From the NCBI GenBank assembly GCA_024232965.1, contig JACKQF010000006.1, positions 124,001 through 188,000 on the forward strand: DNA of 64,000 nucleotides, in the 5' to 3' direction. Within the stretch, counting starts at the first letter, position 1. Every line of letters starts with the position of its first letter. This stretch comes from Verrucomicrobiaceae bacterium. Lineage in GTDB: Bacteria > Verrucomicrobiota > Verrucomicrobiia > Verrucomicrobiales > Verrucomicrobiaceae. A program made the translations under genes and the position numbers. The notes under the pieces were generated by a model. That model worked only from the letters and a program-made list of their open reading frames with translations, was not told the origin of the DNA and made no database searches. This document shows, piece by piece, positions 44,153-53,700 of this stretch.

Positions 44153-44356
44153 CTGGCCAAGCCGGATTCACTCCAGCGTCCCGCCCGTCACTACGTGCCA
44201 GAGAGCGAAGACGTCATCGCCTACACCGACATGACCAATCCCAAAGGTAGCTTCACCATCCACATCACCGCCCCCAAAGAAAAAGGCGACTACCCCTACC
44301 GCTGCACCTTCCCCGGCCACTGGATGGTCATGAACGGGGTGCTCAAGGTGGAGTGA
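44153..44356 (+). pseudogene. 3' remnant of a cupredoxin gene with an internal deletion (third copy)
   Basis: 68 codons (LAKPDSLQRPARHYVPESED onward) match the end of the gene at 32048-36001, but about 15 codons between SLQR and ARHYVPE are missing. Cys, His and Met of the copper site survive (YRCTFPGHWMVM); the first His ligand and everything upstream is absent. Over the last 150 bp it is closer to the parent than the copy at 37402 is. An open frame runs upstream to 44009 but is not cupredoxin-like. It reads as a decayed copy. Confidence 0.8.
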
Positions 44357-44372
44357 ATCGCGATTCACCTCA
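44349..44372. other. Palindrome over the convergent stop codons
   Basis: GTGAATCG (44353-44360) and CGATTCAC (44361-44368) form a perfect 16-bp palindrome. Outside a two-base mismatch, GGTG and CACC continue the stem. It spans the stop of the third cupredoxin fragment and the stop of the lipoprotein gene at 44370. No T-run follows, so a role as terminator or protein-binding site is only possible. Confidence 0.4.
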
Positions 44373-45107
44373 CCGCCGCAGGGACTGGTTGAGCGCGACT
44401 TTGAATTGTCGTGCGGCCTGGTCGCAGGCGTTCGTCAGTTCGTTGACGAGGAGGTTGGCGTTGGTGGCGTAGGCGTAGAGGGGATAGCCGTGGGTGCTGG
44501 TGATCGGTGGGGATGTCCAGGCAAAGACAGTCTGGCCTTGGTCATTGGTCAGCGTGTAATCAATGCGGACTTGGGGTGAGAGGGTGACTTCTTCATTGCG
44601 ATCTGTCCCGGTGCGGACAAGACCAAACTGGCGGATGGTACTGTGGATTCGTGAGGGCCCACTGGCAGCGAGTCGCGGTGCGATGACAGAGGTCTGCGCG
44701 GCGGTGTGGGTCGCACGCTGCACGCAGGGGCCGATGTTGCGACGCAGGGTCGCCTCCGCCTGAGCGAACGAGTTGGCATTTCTGGAAACGAAATCTGTCT
44801 GCTGCCCGAGAGCAATCGAATTGGACACAATGCCCCCGACAAGACCCACGATGCTGTCGCCACCGCTCCAACGCTCAGCACGCGAGGCCCATTTGTCAGA
44901 GATCGAAGTGTCGATGCCCGAAGGCTGGGTGTAAGCGTTGCTTGCGAAGCGCGGTGTCGCAATCACGACGCGAGTGAGGTCTGGGCGTTGTCCGGCGGAC
45001 AGCGCTGGCGCAAAACTCGAACAGTGGCAGAGCAGGACCGTGATCCCGGCAACCCCGATCCCATAGAAAAACTGGCGTGGCCAAGAAGGATGAAGAGCGC
45101 GCAACAT
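44370..45107 (-). CDS. Hypothetical lipoprotein
   Basis: A 245-residue protein started at the ATG giving MLRALHPSWPRQFF. Its N-terminus is hydrophobic with a lipobox-like LLCHCSS. The mature chain has conserved-looking stretches (SQVRIDYTL-like SPQVRIDYTLTNDQGQTVFA, VNELTNACDQAARQFKVAL). I do not know the family; it resembles periplasmic lipoproteins with a beta-sandwich. It is separated from the TonB receptor gene by 174 bp with no gene visible in between, and its stop lies in the palindrome at 44353-44368. Confidence 0.6.
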   Translation of the reverse strand: MLRALHPSWPRQFFYGIGVAGITVLLCHCSSFAPALSAGQRPDLTRVVIATPRFASNAYTQPSGIDTSISDKWASRAERWSGGDSIVGLVGGIVSNSIALGQQTDFVSRNANSFAQAEATLRRNIGPCVQRATHTAAQTSVIAPRLAASGPSRIHSTIRQFGLVRTGTDRNEEVTLSPQVRIDYTLTNDQGQTVFAWTSPPITSTHGYPLYAYATNANLLVNELTNACDQAARQFKVALNQSLRR

Positions 45108-45281
45108 GATGATGCGAAGTGTACGAGACGACGAGCGCACAAGCAAGGCGACAGGTTGATTCTCATCAATGAGTTCTGCCTGCCGACAAGCCTGCGGTTT
45201 CGCCTAACCCGTTAGCTTGAATTTGTCATGAGCCTGCTACCGCAAACGCAGGCAAGCCCATGGCTGCGGGGGATAGATGGA

Positions 45282-47405
45282 TCAGAACTTGTAGGTCAAT
45301 CGCACGCGAAAGGAGCGGGGCTCGGTGGGGTGAAAATGAATGTCTTCCACACCAGCAGCGGCCTCGCCCGGCAGGCGGCTAGCATAAAAGTACTCGATGT
45401 CGTTGTCGTTGCGATCAAAGAGGTTCAGGCACTCAACCGCAGCCTCCCAATGGTTCTTGCGATAGCCGATGCCTGCATTGACCAGGAAACTGGACTTGCC
45501 TTTGACGCTGTTGTCTTCAGTCAGCGGGCGTCTGCCAAAGGCACGTGCGCGGATGTTGGCAAAGAAGCCGTCCGCATCTCCTTGTGCACCGAAGTTGACG
45601 CCACCGCTGAACATCATCGGGACGCTGGCGGGGATGTGATCGTCATTTCCTGCATCGACGAAACGGCCATGCGTCAACGCGACTTCAGCATCCATGCTGA
45701 ACCAGTCGGTGGGGCGCCAGTAGTTGCTCCATTCCGCGCCAAAGCGGCGGGAACCAGGGCCCGCCTCGTTCAAGCCCGCATCACCGACATAGACGAGCTC
45801 GCTATCTGACTCGAGCCAAAAGAAGGTCAGCGTGCTGGTTAGCTTTGGGATGACCTGAGTACGGATCCCCAGTTCAGCACCCATGGTGCGGACCAGCGGA
45901 TCGACGGTCGGGATACCCTCGCCAGTATTCGGATCGATGATGGTGCTGACGCCCCGCGCATCGTTGCTGTGGAAGCCGGTGCCAAAGTTCAGATACAACT
46001 CCGTTTCATGCCAGGGGCCAAAAATCGCGCTGACCTTCGGACTGACGATTGCATCAAAATCATCGCCACTATTGGCAGCGAGGTTGCTAGCGGTGTCGAA
46101 GTAGAAAACATCCCCGCGCAGGCCGACCTGGGTGCGGAACCAGTCGTTCCAATGTACGACACTATCCGCATACACACCGACGCTGGCCTCATACACATCG
46201 TCTTGGCGAATGTTCTTGAAGCGATCCTGCTGCTGCGTGCGCCAAAGGCCAATGCCCTCTATCAGGTCATGGCGCGTCTGTAGGCCCAGGGTAAAGTCGG
46301 CCTCTTTGCCCGCAAAGCTCTGCCTCTCCCAAGTGCGCGCGATGTTGCCACCAAAGATCCAGCGCTGTTCCGCCTGCTCAAACTGATCCCCCTGCTCTGG
46401 ATAATCCAAGAAGTAGGTAAAGTTGCTGAAGAGATCCAAGTCGTAGTAGATGCCATAGACATTGGCGCGCGTCACGACATCGCCCTCCCGCGTGGCCCAT
46501 TCCAGGTTGAGCGAGTAGCGCTGCGATTCGCCACCATTGGTCGGATCAAGGTAGCCGAGTCGTGCGATGATCCCGCGATCAACCGCACGCTGTGGAATCT
46601 GATCGCTCGATGTCCAAGTGCCACGATAGCCCATCAGGGTCGCCGCAAAGTGGTTATCCACATCTCCCCGATAGTAGCGCAGGAGGCCGTTCCATCGCTC
46701 GAAGTTCTCCGACAAATCAAAAGGGCCTTCGTAGGCGTTGTATTCCAGCGCATAGGTCAGGGTCTCGGGATCAGCCATCGCAGCGGGGGTTGGGTTTTTG
46801 GCAGCAGCATTGCCCTCGGTGGCGGGTGGTGCCGCTAAGTCCAAGGATCCAGCCATGAGACCACGATACCAGCCATAGCGGCCGAACTCTGCACTCACGA
46901 TGTCATGAGGCAGCACGTCAAAGAGCAGGAAGTCCGCGCTGCCCGCGGTAGAGAGATCTCCATTGGCAGCAGTGTACGTGCCCTTCACATAATCGACCCG
47001 CTGGATCAACTCTGGAATGAGCGGGTTCAAATCAGTGTAGCCTTGACCATGGGCGTGCGTCTTGAGGTTCATCGGCATGCCGTCGATGCTGGTGGCGAAG
47101 TCCGTGCCATGATCGAGATTGAAGCCACGCAAAAAGTACTGCGTCGCCTTGCCGCCCCCCGCATGCTGGGTGGTGATCAATCCTGGAACCGTCTCCAGAA
47201 TCTCACTCCGACGGAGGTAGGGCCGCCGGGCAATGTCTTCGGCACTTGCCTGACCCTGCGAGGCAGATGGAACGATGCCAATGAGGTCATCTGCCTTACC
47301 GGTGACGACAATTTCGTCGAGATCGACGACGGGAGGAGAACTGGTTTCCTGTCCCACTGCGGGGAGAGCGAAGAGGATCAAACTGAAAAGAGAAATGGGT
47401 TTCAT
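45282..47405 (-). CDS. TonB-dependent outer-membrane receptor
   Basis: A 707-residue receptor started at the ATG giving MKPISLFSLILFALPAVGQ (signal peptide about 20 residues). The plug domain shows LDEIVVTGKADDLIG (TonB-box-like region) and YFLRGFNLDHGTDFATSIDG. The 22-strand barrel fills the rest and ends with the outer-membrane signal RVRLTYKF. Such receptors import metal chelates, vitamins or other large ligands at the expense of the proton motive force. It is the last gene of the minus-strand metal cluster, and its companions (Sco, HMA, HupE-like) suggest a metal complex as ligand. It is not a close match to any named receptor I know. Confidence 0.88.
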   Translation of the reverse strand: MKPISLFSLILFALPAVGQETSSPPVVDLDEIVVTGKADDLIGIVPSASQGQASAEDIARRPYLRRSEILETVPGLITTQHAGGGKATQYFLRGFNLDHGTDFATSIDGMPMNLKTHAHGQGYTDLNPLIPELIQRVDYVKGTYTAANGDLSTAGSADFLLFDVLPHDIVSAEFGRYGWYRGLMAGSLDLAAPPATEGNAAAKNPTPAAMADPETLTYALEYNAYEGPFDLSENFERWNGLLRYYRGDVDNHFAATLMGYRGTWTSSDQIPQRAVDRGIIARLGYLDPTNGGESQRYSLNLEWATREGDVVTRANVYGIYYDLDLFSNFTYFLDYPEQGDQFEQAEQRWIFGGNIARTWERQSFAGKEADFTLGLQTRHDLIEGIGLWRTQQQDRFKNIRQDDVYEASVGVYADSVVHWNDWFRTQVGLRGDVFYFDTASNLAANSGDDFDAIVSPKVSAIFGPWHETELYLNFGTGFHSNDARGVSTIIDPNTGEGIPTVDPLVRTMGAELGIRTQVIPKLTSTLTFFWLESDSELVYVGDAGLNEAGPGSRRFGAEWSNYWRPTDWFSMDAEVALTHGRFVDAGNDDHIPASVPMMFSGGVNFGAQGDADGFFANIRARAFGRRPLTEDNSVKGKSSFLVNAGIGYRKNHWEAAVECLNLFDRNDNDIEYFYASRLPGEAAAGVEDIHFHPTEPRSFRVRLTYKF

Positions 47406-47570
47406 AAAGTATTGAGAGGAGATCAAATGACGATTGGACGCGAGTGACTGAAGCTTGCAAAGCCAACGCAGGTACGGGGATGCGGGGAGCCGGCATCACG
47501 GGCCTACAGCGACGCACCAAGACCTACGCTACGGCGTCACGCCGCGCGGTCCGGGGTGCTGGGGGAGGTA

Positions 47571-47969
47571 TCAGGCCAGTCGCGGTGGCGGCGCAGGCGG
47601 TGCCTGTGGCCAGGCCGAAAGGCAGACGTCCTCCAGTGGTTGCCAAGTCAAGTTGGCAGACCAGAGGGCCATTGGGAAAGGCTGTGCGCGCCAACCAATC
47701 CCGTGAATTTTTTTGCCACCATCCACCTTTTTGGGGGGCACCGTACGTCCGGGTTGATCGGCGCGAAGCTCATTCGACGCGACGCATTGCGCCTGAAACT
47801 CAGGGCTCTCCAAAGCGATCGCCACCGCTTTCATCACGCCCCGAACGGGAGCTTCACGCGCTGTGATCTTGCAAAACACCATCACCTGCATCAGCACCAA
47901 GGGCCCGCCCACCAACTGGAACAAGGCCAGCAGGTAGAGCCATCGACGCGTAGAATGGGTGGCGGTCAC
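47571..47969 (-). CDS. Hypothetical membrane protein
   Basis: A 132-residue protein whose first 30 residues form one membrane segment (WLYLLALFQLVGGPLVLMQVMVF). A basic/neutral domain follows, ending in a Pro-rich tail (PQAPPAPPPRLA). It lies between the HupE-like gene (38 bp upstream) and the TonB receptor gene (165 bp downstream) on the same strand. Function is not recognised. The 165-bp gap up to the TonB start holds no clear riboswitch or terminator. Reality of the gene is supported only by its position and frame. Confidence 0.5.
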   Translation of the reverse strand: MTATHSTRRWLYLLALFQLVGGPLVLMQVMVFCKITAREAPVRGVMKAVAIALESPEFQAQCVASNELRADQPGRTVPPKKVDGGKKIHGIGWRAQPFPMALWSANLTWQPLEDVCLSAWPQAPPAPPPRLA

Positions 47970-48007
47970 AAAGCCCTCACTATGCGGGGAGACGCAGCTC
48001 CGTCAAG

Positions 48008-48601
48008 TTAGAGACTCCGCTCCACCGCCCAATACAGCGCCACTAGGGCGATTGTGGCTGAGGCGGGGCGGGCGATTCTTTGGACGTACCAGTCGCGCTT
48101 CCACCAGACGGCGGCGGTCACCAGCGCGATGCCGATGATGGCCAACTGACCCAGCTCAATGCCCACATTGAAGCTGAACAAGGCAGGGAGTAGCGAGGCA
48201 TCATCCACGGGGATCTCCTGAAAGGTGTGGGCAAATCCCAGGCCGTGAATGAGGCCAAAACCAAACACCATCCAGGGCCGCCAGCGGCTGAGCTTGTCCT
48301 GAAAAAGGTTCTCGATGCCGACGAAGGCGATGCTGAGAGCAATCACGACTTCCACCCATACGGTTGGCACGGAGATCACTCCAGCCATCGCCAAGCCCAG
48401 CGTCAGGGAATGAGCGAGCGTGAAGAGCGTGACCTGCACCAACAGCGTAAAGGCATCCCGAGCCAGGAAGAACAAACCGAGGATGAACAGAACGTGATCA
48501 AGCCCGTGCGGGAGGATGTGGGAAAACCCCAGGCCCAAGTATTGCGGCACGACCGTCCCCAAAGAGGCAGCGGGGATTAGAAGCAGAAGTTTGCGGGACA
48601 T
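48008..48601 (-). CDS. HupE/UreJ-family membrane protein
   Basis: A 197-residue integral membrane protein with five to six hydrophobic segments. The family marks are GFSHILPHGLDHVLFILGLF near the N-terminus, then LVQVTLFTLAHSLTLGLAMA, and GFGLIHGLGFAHTF. These His-containing helices are typical of HupE/UreJ proteins, which carry nickel or other divalent metals. It lies in a cluster with Sco and HMA proteins, so copper transport is also possible. It is 48 bp downstream of the HMA gene, on the same strand. Metal and direction are not determined. Confidence 0.82.
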   Translation of the reverse strand: MSRKLLLLIPAASLGTVVPQYLGLGFSHILPHGLDHVLFILGLFFLARDAFTLLVQVTLFTLAHSLTLGLAMAGVISVPTVWVEVVIALSIAFVGIENLFQDKLSRWRPWMVFGFGLIHGLGFAHTFQEIPVDDASLLPALFSFNVGIELGQLAIIGIALVTAAVWWKRDWYVQRIARPASATIALVALYWAVERSL

Positions 48602-48649
48602 GCGGGGACGAAAGCTTAACCTGCCTCAACGGAATGCGCCACCACTGGC

Positions 48650-48976
48650 TTACTCCTTCTTGGTCAGACTGCGGACATTGTAGGAACTGGCGTCGGTGCC
48701 GAGGGCCTGGATGGCCGCTTCTTTGTTGAGCGTGGTGCTGGTGGAGGTGATCTCGACGAGGGCGACGTTGGGTTCTTTGCTGGCTTTGACTTTGACCTTG
48801 CTGACGCCCTCGAGTTTCTCCATCGCGGTTTGCACCTTCTTGGAGCAGGCACTGCACATGACGCCAGCGACTTCGGCTTCGTAATGAAAGGTGGTGGGTT
48901 GATCGCCAGCGAAGCTGCTGAGCGCGCTGGCAACAAGGGCGAGAATGAGGGTGAGGAATCGGACTTTGGGTTTCAT
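48650..48976 (-). CDS. Secreted heavy-metal-associated (HMA) domain protein
   Basis: A 108-residue protein with a signal peptide (LILALVASALSSFAG). The single HMA domain has the metal-binding loop GVMCSACSKKVQTAMEKLEG (MxCxxC). The fold matches ferredoxin-like copper chaperones such as CopZ or the domains of P-type ATPases. As it is exported, it would be a periplasmic metal carrier. It lies between the Sco1-like gene (18 bp upstream) and the HupE-like gene (48 bp downstream). Copper is the most likely ligand, by analogy. Confidence 0.88.
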   Translation of the reverse strand: MKPKVRFLTLILALVASALSSFAGDQPTTFHYEAEVAGVMCSACSKKVQTAMEKLEGVSKVKVKASKEPNVALVEITSTSTTLNKEAAIQALGTDASSYNVRSLTKKE

Positions 48977-48994
48977 GATCGTTGGGTTTGGGGT

Positions 48995-49684
48995 TCAGGC
49001 TTCGGGGTCGTTGAGAAGACGTTGGGTATCTTTGAAAAGCTTATCGCACATCAGGGCGGCAATCTCTGGCTGTGGGTGAAAGACGCTGTAGTAACCCCGC
49101 ACACGCCCCTTGCGGTCGATGAGAACGATGCGCAGATCGTGCTCAAAGAGATCGAGCGGGTTCATGCGCTCGTCCTCGGGGATGGCTTTGGCGGGCTCAA
49201 GCTTCAACTCGTCCGTCATGAAGTCCCAGAGCGGCTTTTGCTGGCCACTGAGGAACCACCAAGGATCCGCGGGCGTCAGGCCGAGACCTTGGGCGTAGCT
49301 GCCAAGGAAGCTAGCGGTGTCTCGCTCGGGGATGACAGAGATGGAGACCTGATGAAAGTCATCGCGGGAGCCAAAGGTCTGCTGGAGCTTTTGCATCTGG
49401 CCGATAACGGCAGCGCAGCCATGGGGGCACACGGTGTAGATGTAGGCGCAGGTGACGACCTTACCTTTGAGGTCCGAAAAATGCACAGTCTGTCCGCTGC
49501 GCTCGATGGCTGTGAGATCATGCTGGATGACGCTGTGAATCGGCAGTGCTGGCCCTGGCAGGCTTTGATTCAATTGGCGGGAAAGAAATAGACTGGCGCT
49601 GATGATGAGCGCGATCGCGCCGAAAACGATCACCCACAGACGTGGTCCGACGGAGGTGCTGATGGCTGGGGATTGGGCGTTCAT
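48995..49684 (-). CDS. Sco1/SenC-family copper chaperone
   Basis: A 229-residue protein with one N-terminal transmembrane segment (LWVIVFGAIALIISASLFL) and a periplasmic thioredoxin-like domain. The copper-binding motif is VCPHGC (Cys86, Cys90), and the distal His ligand is His182 in LFEHDLRIVLID. Sco proteins deliver copper to cytochrome oxidase CuA or take part in redox control. Here no oxidase gene is near; the partners are the barrel protein (6 bp upstream) and the HMA protein. It is a confident family assignment. Confidence 0.93.
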   Translation of the reverse strand: MNAQSPAISTSVGPRLWVIVFGAIALIISASLFLSRQLNQSLPGPALPIHSVIQHDLTAIERSGQTVHFSDLKGKVVTCAYIYTVCPHGCAAVIGQMQKLQQTFGSRDDFHQVSISVIPERDTASFLGSYAQGLGLTPADPWWFLSGQQKPLWDFMTDELKLEPAKAIPEDERMNPLDLFEHDLRIVLIDRKGRVRGYYSVFHPQPEIAALMCDKLFKDTQRLLNDPEA

Positions 49685-49690
49685 GGTCGA

Positions 49691-50650
49691 TCAAAAGCGG
49701 AGAACAAATCCGGTGTGCAGTGAGAAATCAGGCGTGTCTTTCGTGAGGCCGACGGAGGCACCAAACTTCACCAAGAGGTGATGCGTGAGGCCGAAATGCG
49801 CGGCCAGCACGGCCTCGTGCCAGTTGTCATCGTCAAAGGAGCCGAGCGCCTCGACGCTCATGGCGAAGTCGTGATTGAAGGCATGGCGCAGCCCAGCAGC
49901 GTAGCCTAGCTGCGCGGGACCGTGGCTGGGGCTGAAGTGCGTGAGATTGAGCACCAGTCGGTCTGAGCGAGTGAGATCTGTCTCGACAATAAGGCGAGAA
50001 GAGATGCCCTCGATGCGATCCAAAGTGCGCACTTCTTTGAAGACGGTGATGGTTTCGTTGGTGACAATGGGTTTGCCAGTGACGACAGTCGTGTGAGTGG
50101 TCGTGGCGGTGTGTCCGGCATGTTTTGGGGTGTATTTCCCGCAATCGGGCCCGGTGCATGGATCAGGCGGAGTGGCTCCGCCCCCGGCGGTGCTGGTGGT
50201 TTTGACCACCGTTGTGCGGCCAGGCTTGGTGACCTTGCGGGTGATCGTCACCGGCACGATGGCGGTGCTTTCGTAAGGGGTAAGGCTGAAGTCGTAGCCC
50301 ACCCGGAGGGCGATGCGGACGCGTTGACTCCATGCCTGAGGGAGAATTTGCGCCTGGAAATAGGGCGAGAGCGAGTAGGCGTTCCAGCCATTGCCGTCGT
50401 CCGAGATCTCGGTGCCAATGCCGAACGATAGCCCTGGAAGGAGGCCGATCACGACACCGGGTTCGGTCGAAAAGAAGTCGTCGGAAGATTTTCGCGCCCA
50501 ATCAAATCCGCCATAGAGCGTCAAGTCGCCGGGTGTGGGAACATAGGCGTCCTGCACGAGCAGGAAGTCCAGCCCATGGTGAGCGAGCGCTTGTGGCACA
50601 GTGCTACAGGCAAGCGTGATGAGAAGGAGCAGTTTCTTGCGGTTCAACAT
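49691..50650 (-). CDS. Outer-membrane beta-barrel protein with a His/Cys-rich loop
   Basis: A 319-residue protein with a signal peptide (LLLLITLACSTVPQALA). Alternating hydrophobic strands and a C-terminal aromatic (TGFVLRF) mark an outer-membrane barrel. The middle has a polar insert with CTGPDCGKYTPKHAGHTATT, which could bind a metal through two Cys and two His. This protein may be an outer-membrane channel or sensor for the metal handled by the cluster. It starts 53 bp after the Trp-repeat gene and is followed at 6 bp by the Sco gene. The family is not named. Confidence 0.7.
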   Translation of the reverse strand: MLNRKKLLLLITLACSTVPQALAHHGLDFLLVQDAYVPTPGDLTLYGGFDWARKSSDDFFSTEPGVVIGLLPGLSFGIGTEISDDGNGWNAYSLSPYFQAQILPQAWSQRVRIALRVGYDFSLTPYESTAIVPVTITRKVTKPGRTTVVKTTSTAGGGATPPDPCTGPDCGKYTPKHAGHTATTTHTTVVTGKPIVTNETITVFKEVRTLDRIEGISSRLIVETDLTRSDRLVLNLTHFSPSHGPAQLGYAAGLRHAFNHDFAMSVEALGSFDDDNWHEAVLAAHFGLTHHLLVKFGASVGLTKDTPDFSLHTGFVLRF

Positions 50651-50703
50651 GACTTCAGAAGAAATGGAGCAGCGGACGTCCCTCGCCCGCTGCTCCGTTG
50701 GAA

Positions 50704-53700
50704 TCAGGGCAGCTCTTCCAGCACTACATTGCCCGACAGAATCGGTGAGGTGCGCAGCGTGGTGGCCGGGGGACCGGCCTCGGGCAGTTTGGGCAGGAGG
50801 AAGAATCCGTAACCGATCGGGCCGCTGCCATCATCGACGATCATGCCGTTGAAGACGGCACTGCGGTTGACGCCTGCATCGGTAAGCTTGAAGCCACCTT
50901 TGAAACTACCAGTCACACCGGACGCAAAGCTGGTGCCTTTGCCGGGCGTGACGGTGAGTGTGACACTGCCGGGATTGGCGGACACGATCACGGCGGCCTT
51001 CGGGCTGCCTTCCTTCACTTCCAGCGCAGCGACATCCAACCGCGTGGCAGGATCAGGCGCGCCGCCTTCTTCAAAGGTCAGCATGGCATTGCCAGCCGCG
51101 TTGGGCGTGAGTCCCATCGCCAGATCGCCGGTTGCTGGGATTGCGTATTGGCGACCGACGACGGCGAGATCCAGCGGGCCAAAGCCTGCTTTGTAAACGC
51201 GATCGCGCGACTTGGCGGCTTGCGCCTTTTTCAACCAACTGACCTCGGAGGCAGCCAGCGTGAAGGACGATACGGCATCGAGATTCAGCACACCAAGCAG
51301 CGATCCCGTCTTGCTGTAGAGCAGCTTAAACAGCGTCAGGTTACCATTTTTTTCCAGTGGGCAAGCGAAGGGCACTTTGGTGTTGTCCGCTAGCGTAATG
51401 ATGCCGGAAGCGAGACCACGGGTGCTAACCTTGAAGCCGCCAATACTATAGCCCTGCGGCACATCTTCATCGCCAGCGGACATGAAGTCCACGGCCATGG
51501 CCAGTGTGTAATTGGCGGCAAACGGTGCGGGATCATCGACTGGCGGACGCGCCGTGAAGGGCAGCGTCGTGATGCCATCGCCCAGCGTGCCGGTCATGAT
51601 GCCGGTATCGGATCGGATCATGAAGTTGAGCGCCAGATTGGCCTGGCCACGACGCGTGACGGTAGCGCTGCCAGTGGGAGTGAGGGACCCGACTGGCGCT
51701 TCCATCATGCCGGTGAGGCGGTAGGTGCTGCTGCCCAGCGTGATGGCACCAGAGAAGCCACCCAGCGTGGAGGTGGTGATCTTGATGTTGCCACCGAGGT
51801 GGTCATTCATCGTCGGCGCGCGGCTGATCGCACCGGTGAAGACAGCCGTGGTGCCAGTGGGCATCGCAGCGATGTCAAAGCTATCCGTCTGCGAAAATCC
51901 GGCACCCGCCTTGTTGAAGGCGATGACGGTGACATTGAACGGCCCTGACACCGTCGGACGTCCGCTCACCTCGCCAGTGCGGCTATTGTAACGCAGACCG
52001 CGCGGCAGTCCGGTGATGCGGAAACTGGTGGCGGGCTCTGGGCAAGTCACGGTGTATTGGTACATCTGACCAATCACCCCATCGGGGAAAGACAACGGAT
52101 CGACATCGGGTTTGGAGATCACGTCCAGCGTGGCCGCATTGCTGGCCACGGCTCCGGCGGAGTTGCGCACCATGCAGACGTAGCTGCCTTCATCGGCGGA
52201 ACCGACTCCATCAATCGTCAACGTCGGGGAAGTCTCACCAGCAATGGTCGCGCCATCTTTGCGCCATTCGTAGCCGAGGTCCGGACCCACAGCCTTCACA
52301 GAGAAGACGGCCTTCTTGCCCTCCGTCAGCGCGAGGCTGGCGGGCTGCTTGGTGATCATCGGCGTAGTCCATTGCGGAGCGCTGGTGGTCCAGGAGAAGT
52401 GGTAGCCTTGGCGATTCGAGTTCGTGGCCGGTGCATTGCTGCCGAGCGCGAAGGTGTAATTGCCCGGGGGCAGTGTCCACGAGCGCGTGATGGTGTCAGC
52501 GGTGCTGTTGTTGATGTGATCGACGTAGCTGAGGTCTTCCGCCCAGTCGACATTGCCGTGGTTGTTGTAAGTGTGGTGATCGCCGCCGTCGTTGTCCCAG
52601 CCGCGCCACAACGTCAGCGAGGGGAACATGGAAGTGGTGTCCGCCTTGCGATCCGGCTCAGGACCGCTGGGCCATGGCACATTGGCATCCCGCGTCATCG
52701 TCACGTTGATCGTTAGCGGTGCATCCACATGCATGGCCACCCAATTGGACGTATGCGTCCAGCCCACAGGATCATCACCGGGACCAAAGAGAGCGTTGTC
52801 CTCCCAGCTCCATGCGCCGACATGGCTGGAGAAACCGCCGGTGCTACCAGGTGCCACATTGATCGTGTAGCTGTAGCCAATACCACCCGCCGCCGGATCG
52901 CCTGGCACGACTGCATTTGCGGCGGCCAGGGTGTAAGCGAAGTTGAAACCCTGACGGTTTGGATTCGTGGCAGGAGCATTGCTGCCCAGTGCCAGCGAGT
53001 ATTGACCAGCAGGCAGACGCCAAGTGCGGGTGATGGTGTCCTCCGTGGAGTTGTCGATGTGATCGATGTAACGCAGATCTTCCGCCCAGGCCACGTTGCC
53101 GTGGTTGTTGTAGGTGTGGTGGTCGCCACCGTCGTTGTCCCAGTTCCGCCAAAGCGTCAGCGATGGGAACATGGACACCGTGTCTGCCTTGCGATCAGGT
53201 TCTCCGACGCTTGGCCAGGGCACGTTGGCATCGCGTGTCAGGGTGACGGTGAAGAAGCCTTCGTTTTGCAAACGCACCGCCACCCACTTCGAGGTGTGCG
53301 TCCAGCCCACGGGCTCATCGCCAGGACCAAAGAGGGCATTGTCCTCCCAGCTCCAGGCACCGACGTGGTCGGAGAAGTTGCCGCTATCACCGACATCTGC
53401 GACTACTGTATAGCCATAGCCAATACCGCCCGGGGCGGGGTCAGCCTGGGACTGTTTCACCGTCGTGAAGGCAAAATGAAAGCCCTGTCGGTTGGCATTG
53501 TTGGCTGGGGCATTGCTACCGAGTGCCAACGAATACTGACCCGCAGGCAGCACCCAAGTGCGGGTGATGGTGTCCTCCGTGGAGTTGTCGATGTGATCGA
53601 CGTAACGCAGGTCTTCTGCCCAAGCCACGTTGCCGTGATTGTTGTAAGTGTGCAGATCGCCATCGTCATTGTCCCAGTTCTGCCAAAGGGTCAGCGAAGG

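Noticed and set aside
44009..44356. A functional short copper protein
   Set aside because: The upstream part is unrelated to cupredoxins, the first His ligand is missing and there is an internal deletion, so a remnant is more likely.
36002..44356. A prophage or integrative element
   Set aside because: No integrase, structural phage genes or attachment repeats are visible; only a Y1 transposase and gene-tail copies.
47406..47570. A cobalamin riboswitch before the TonB receptor gene
   Set aside because: No B12-box-like sequence was seen, and the region fits no other riboswitch that I can identify by eye.
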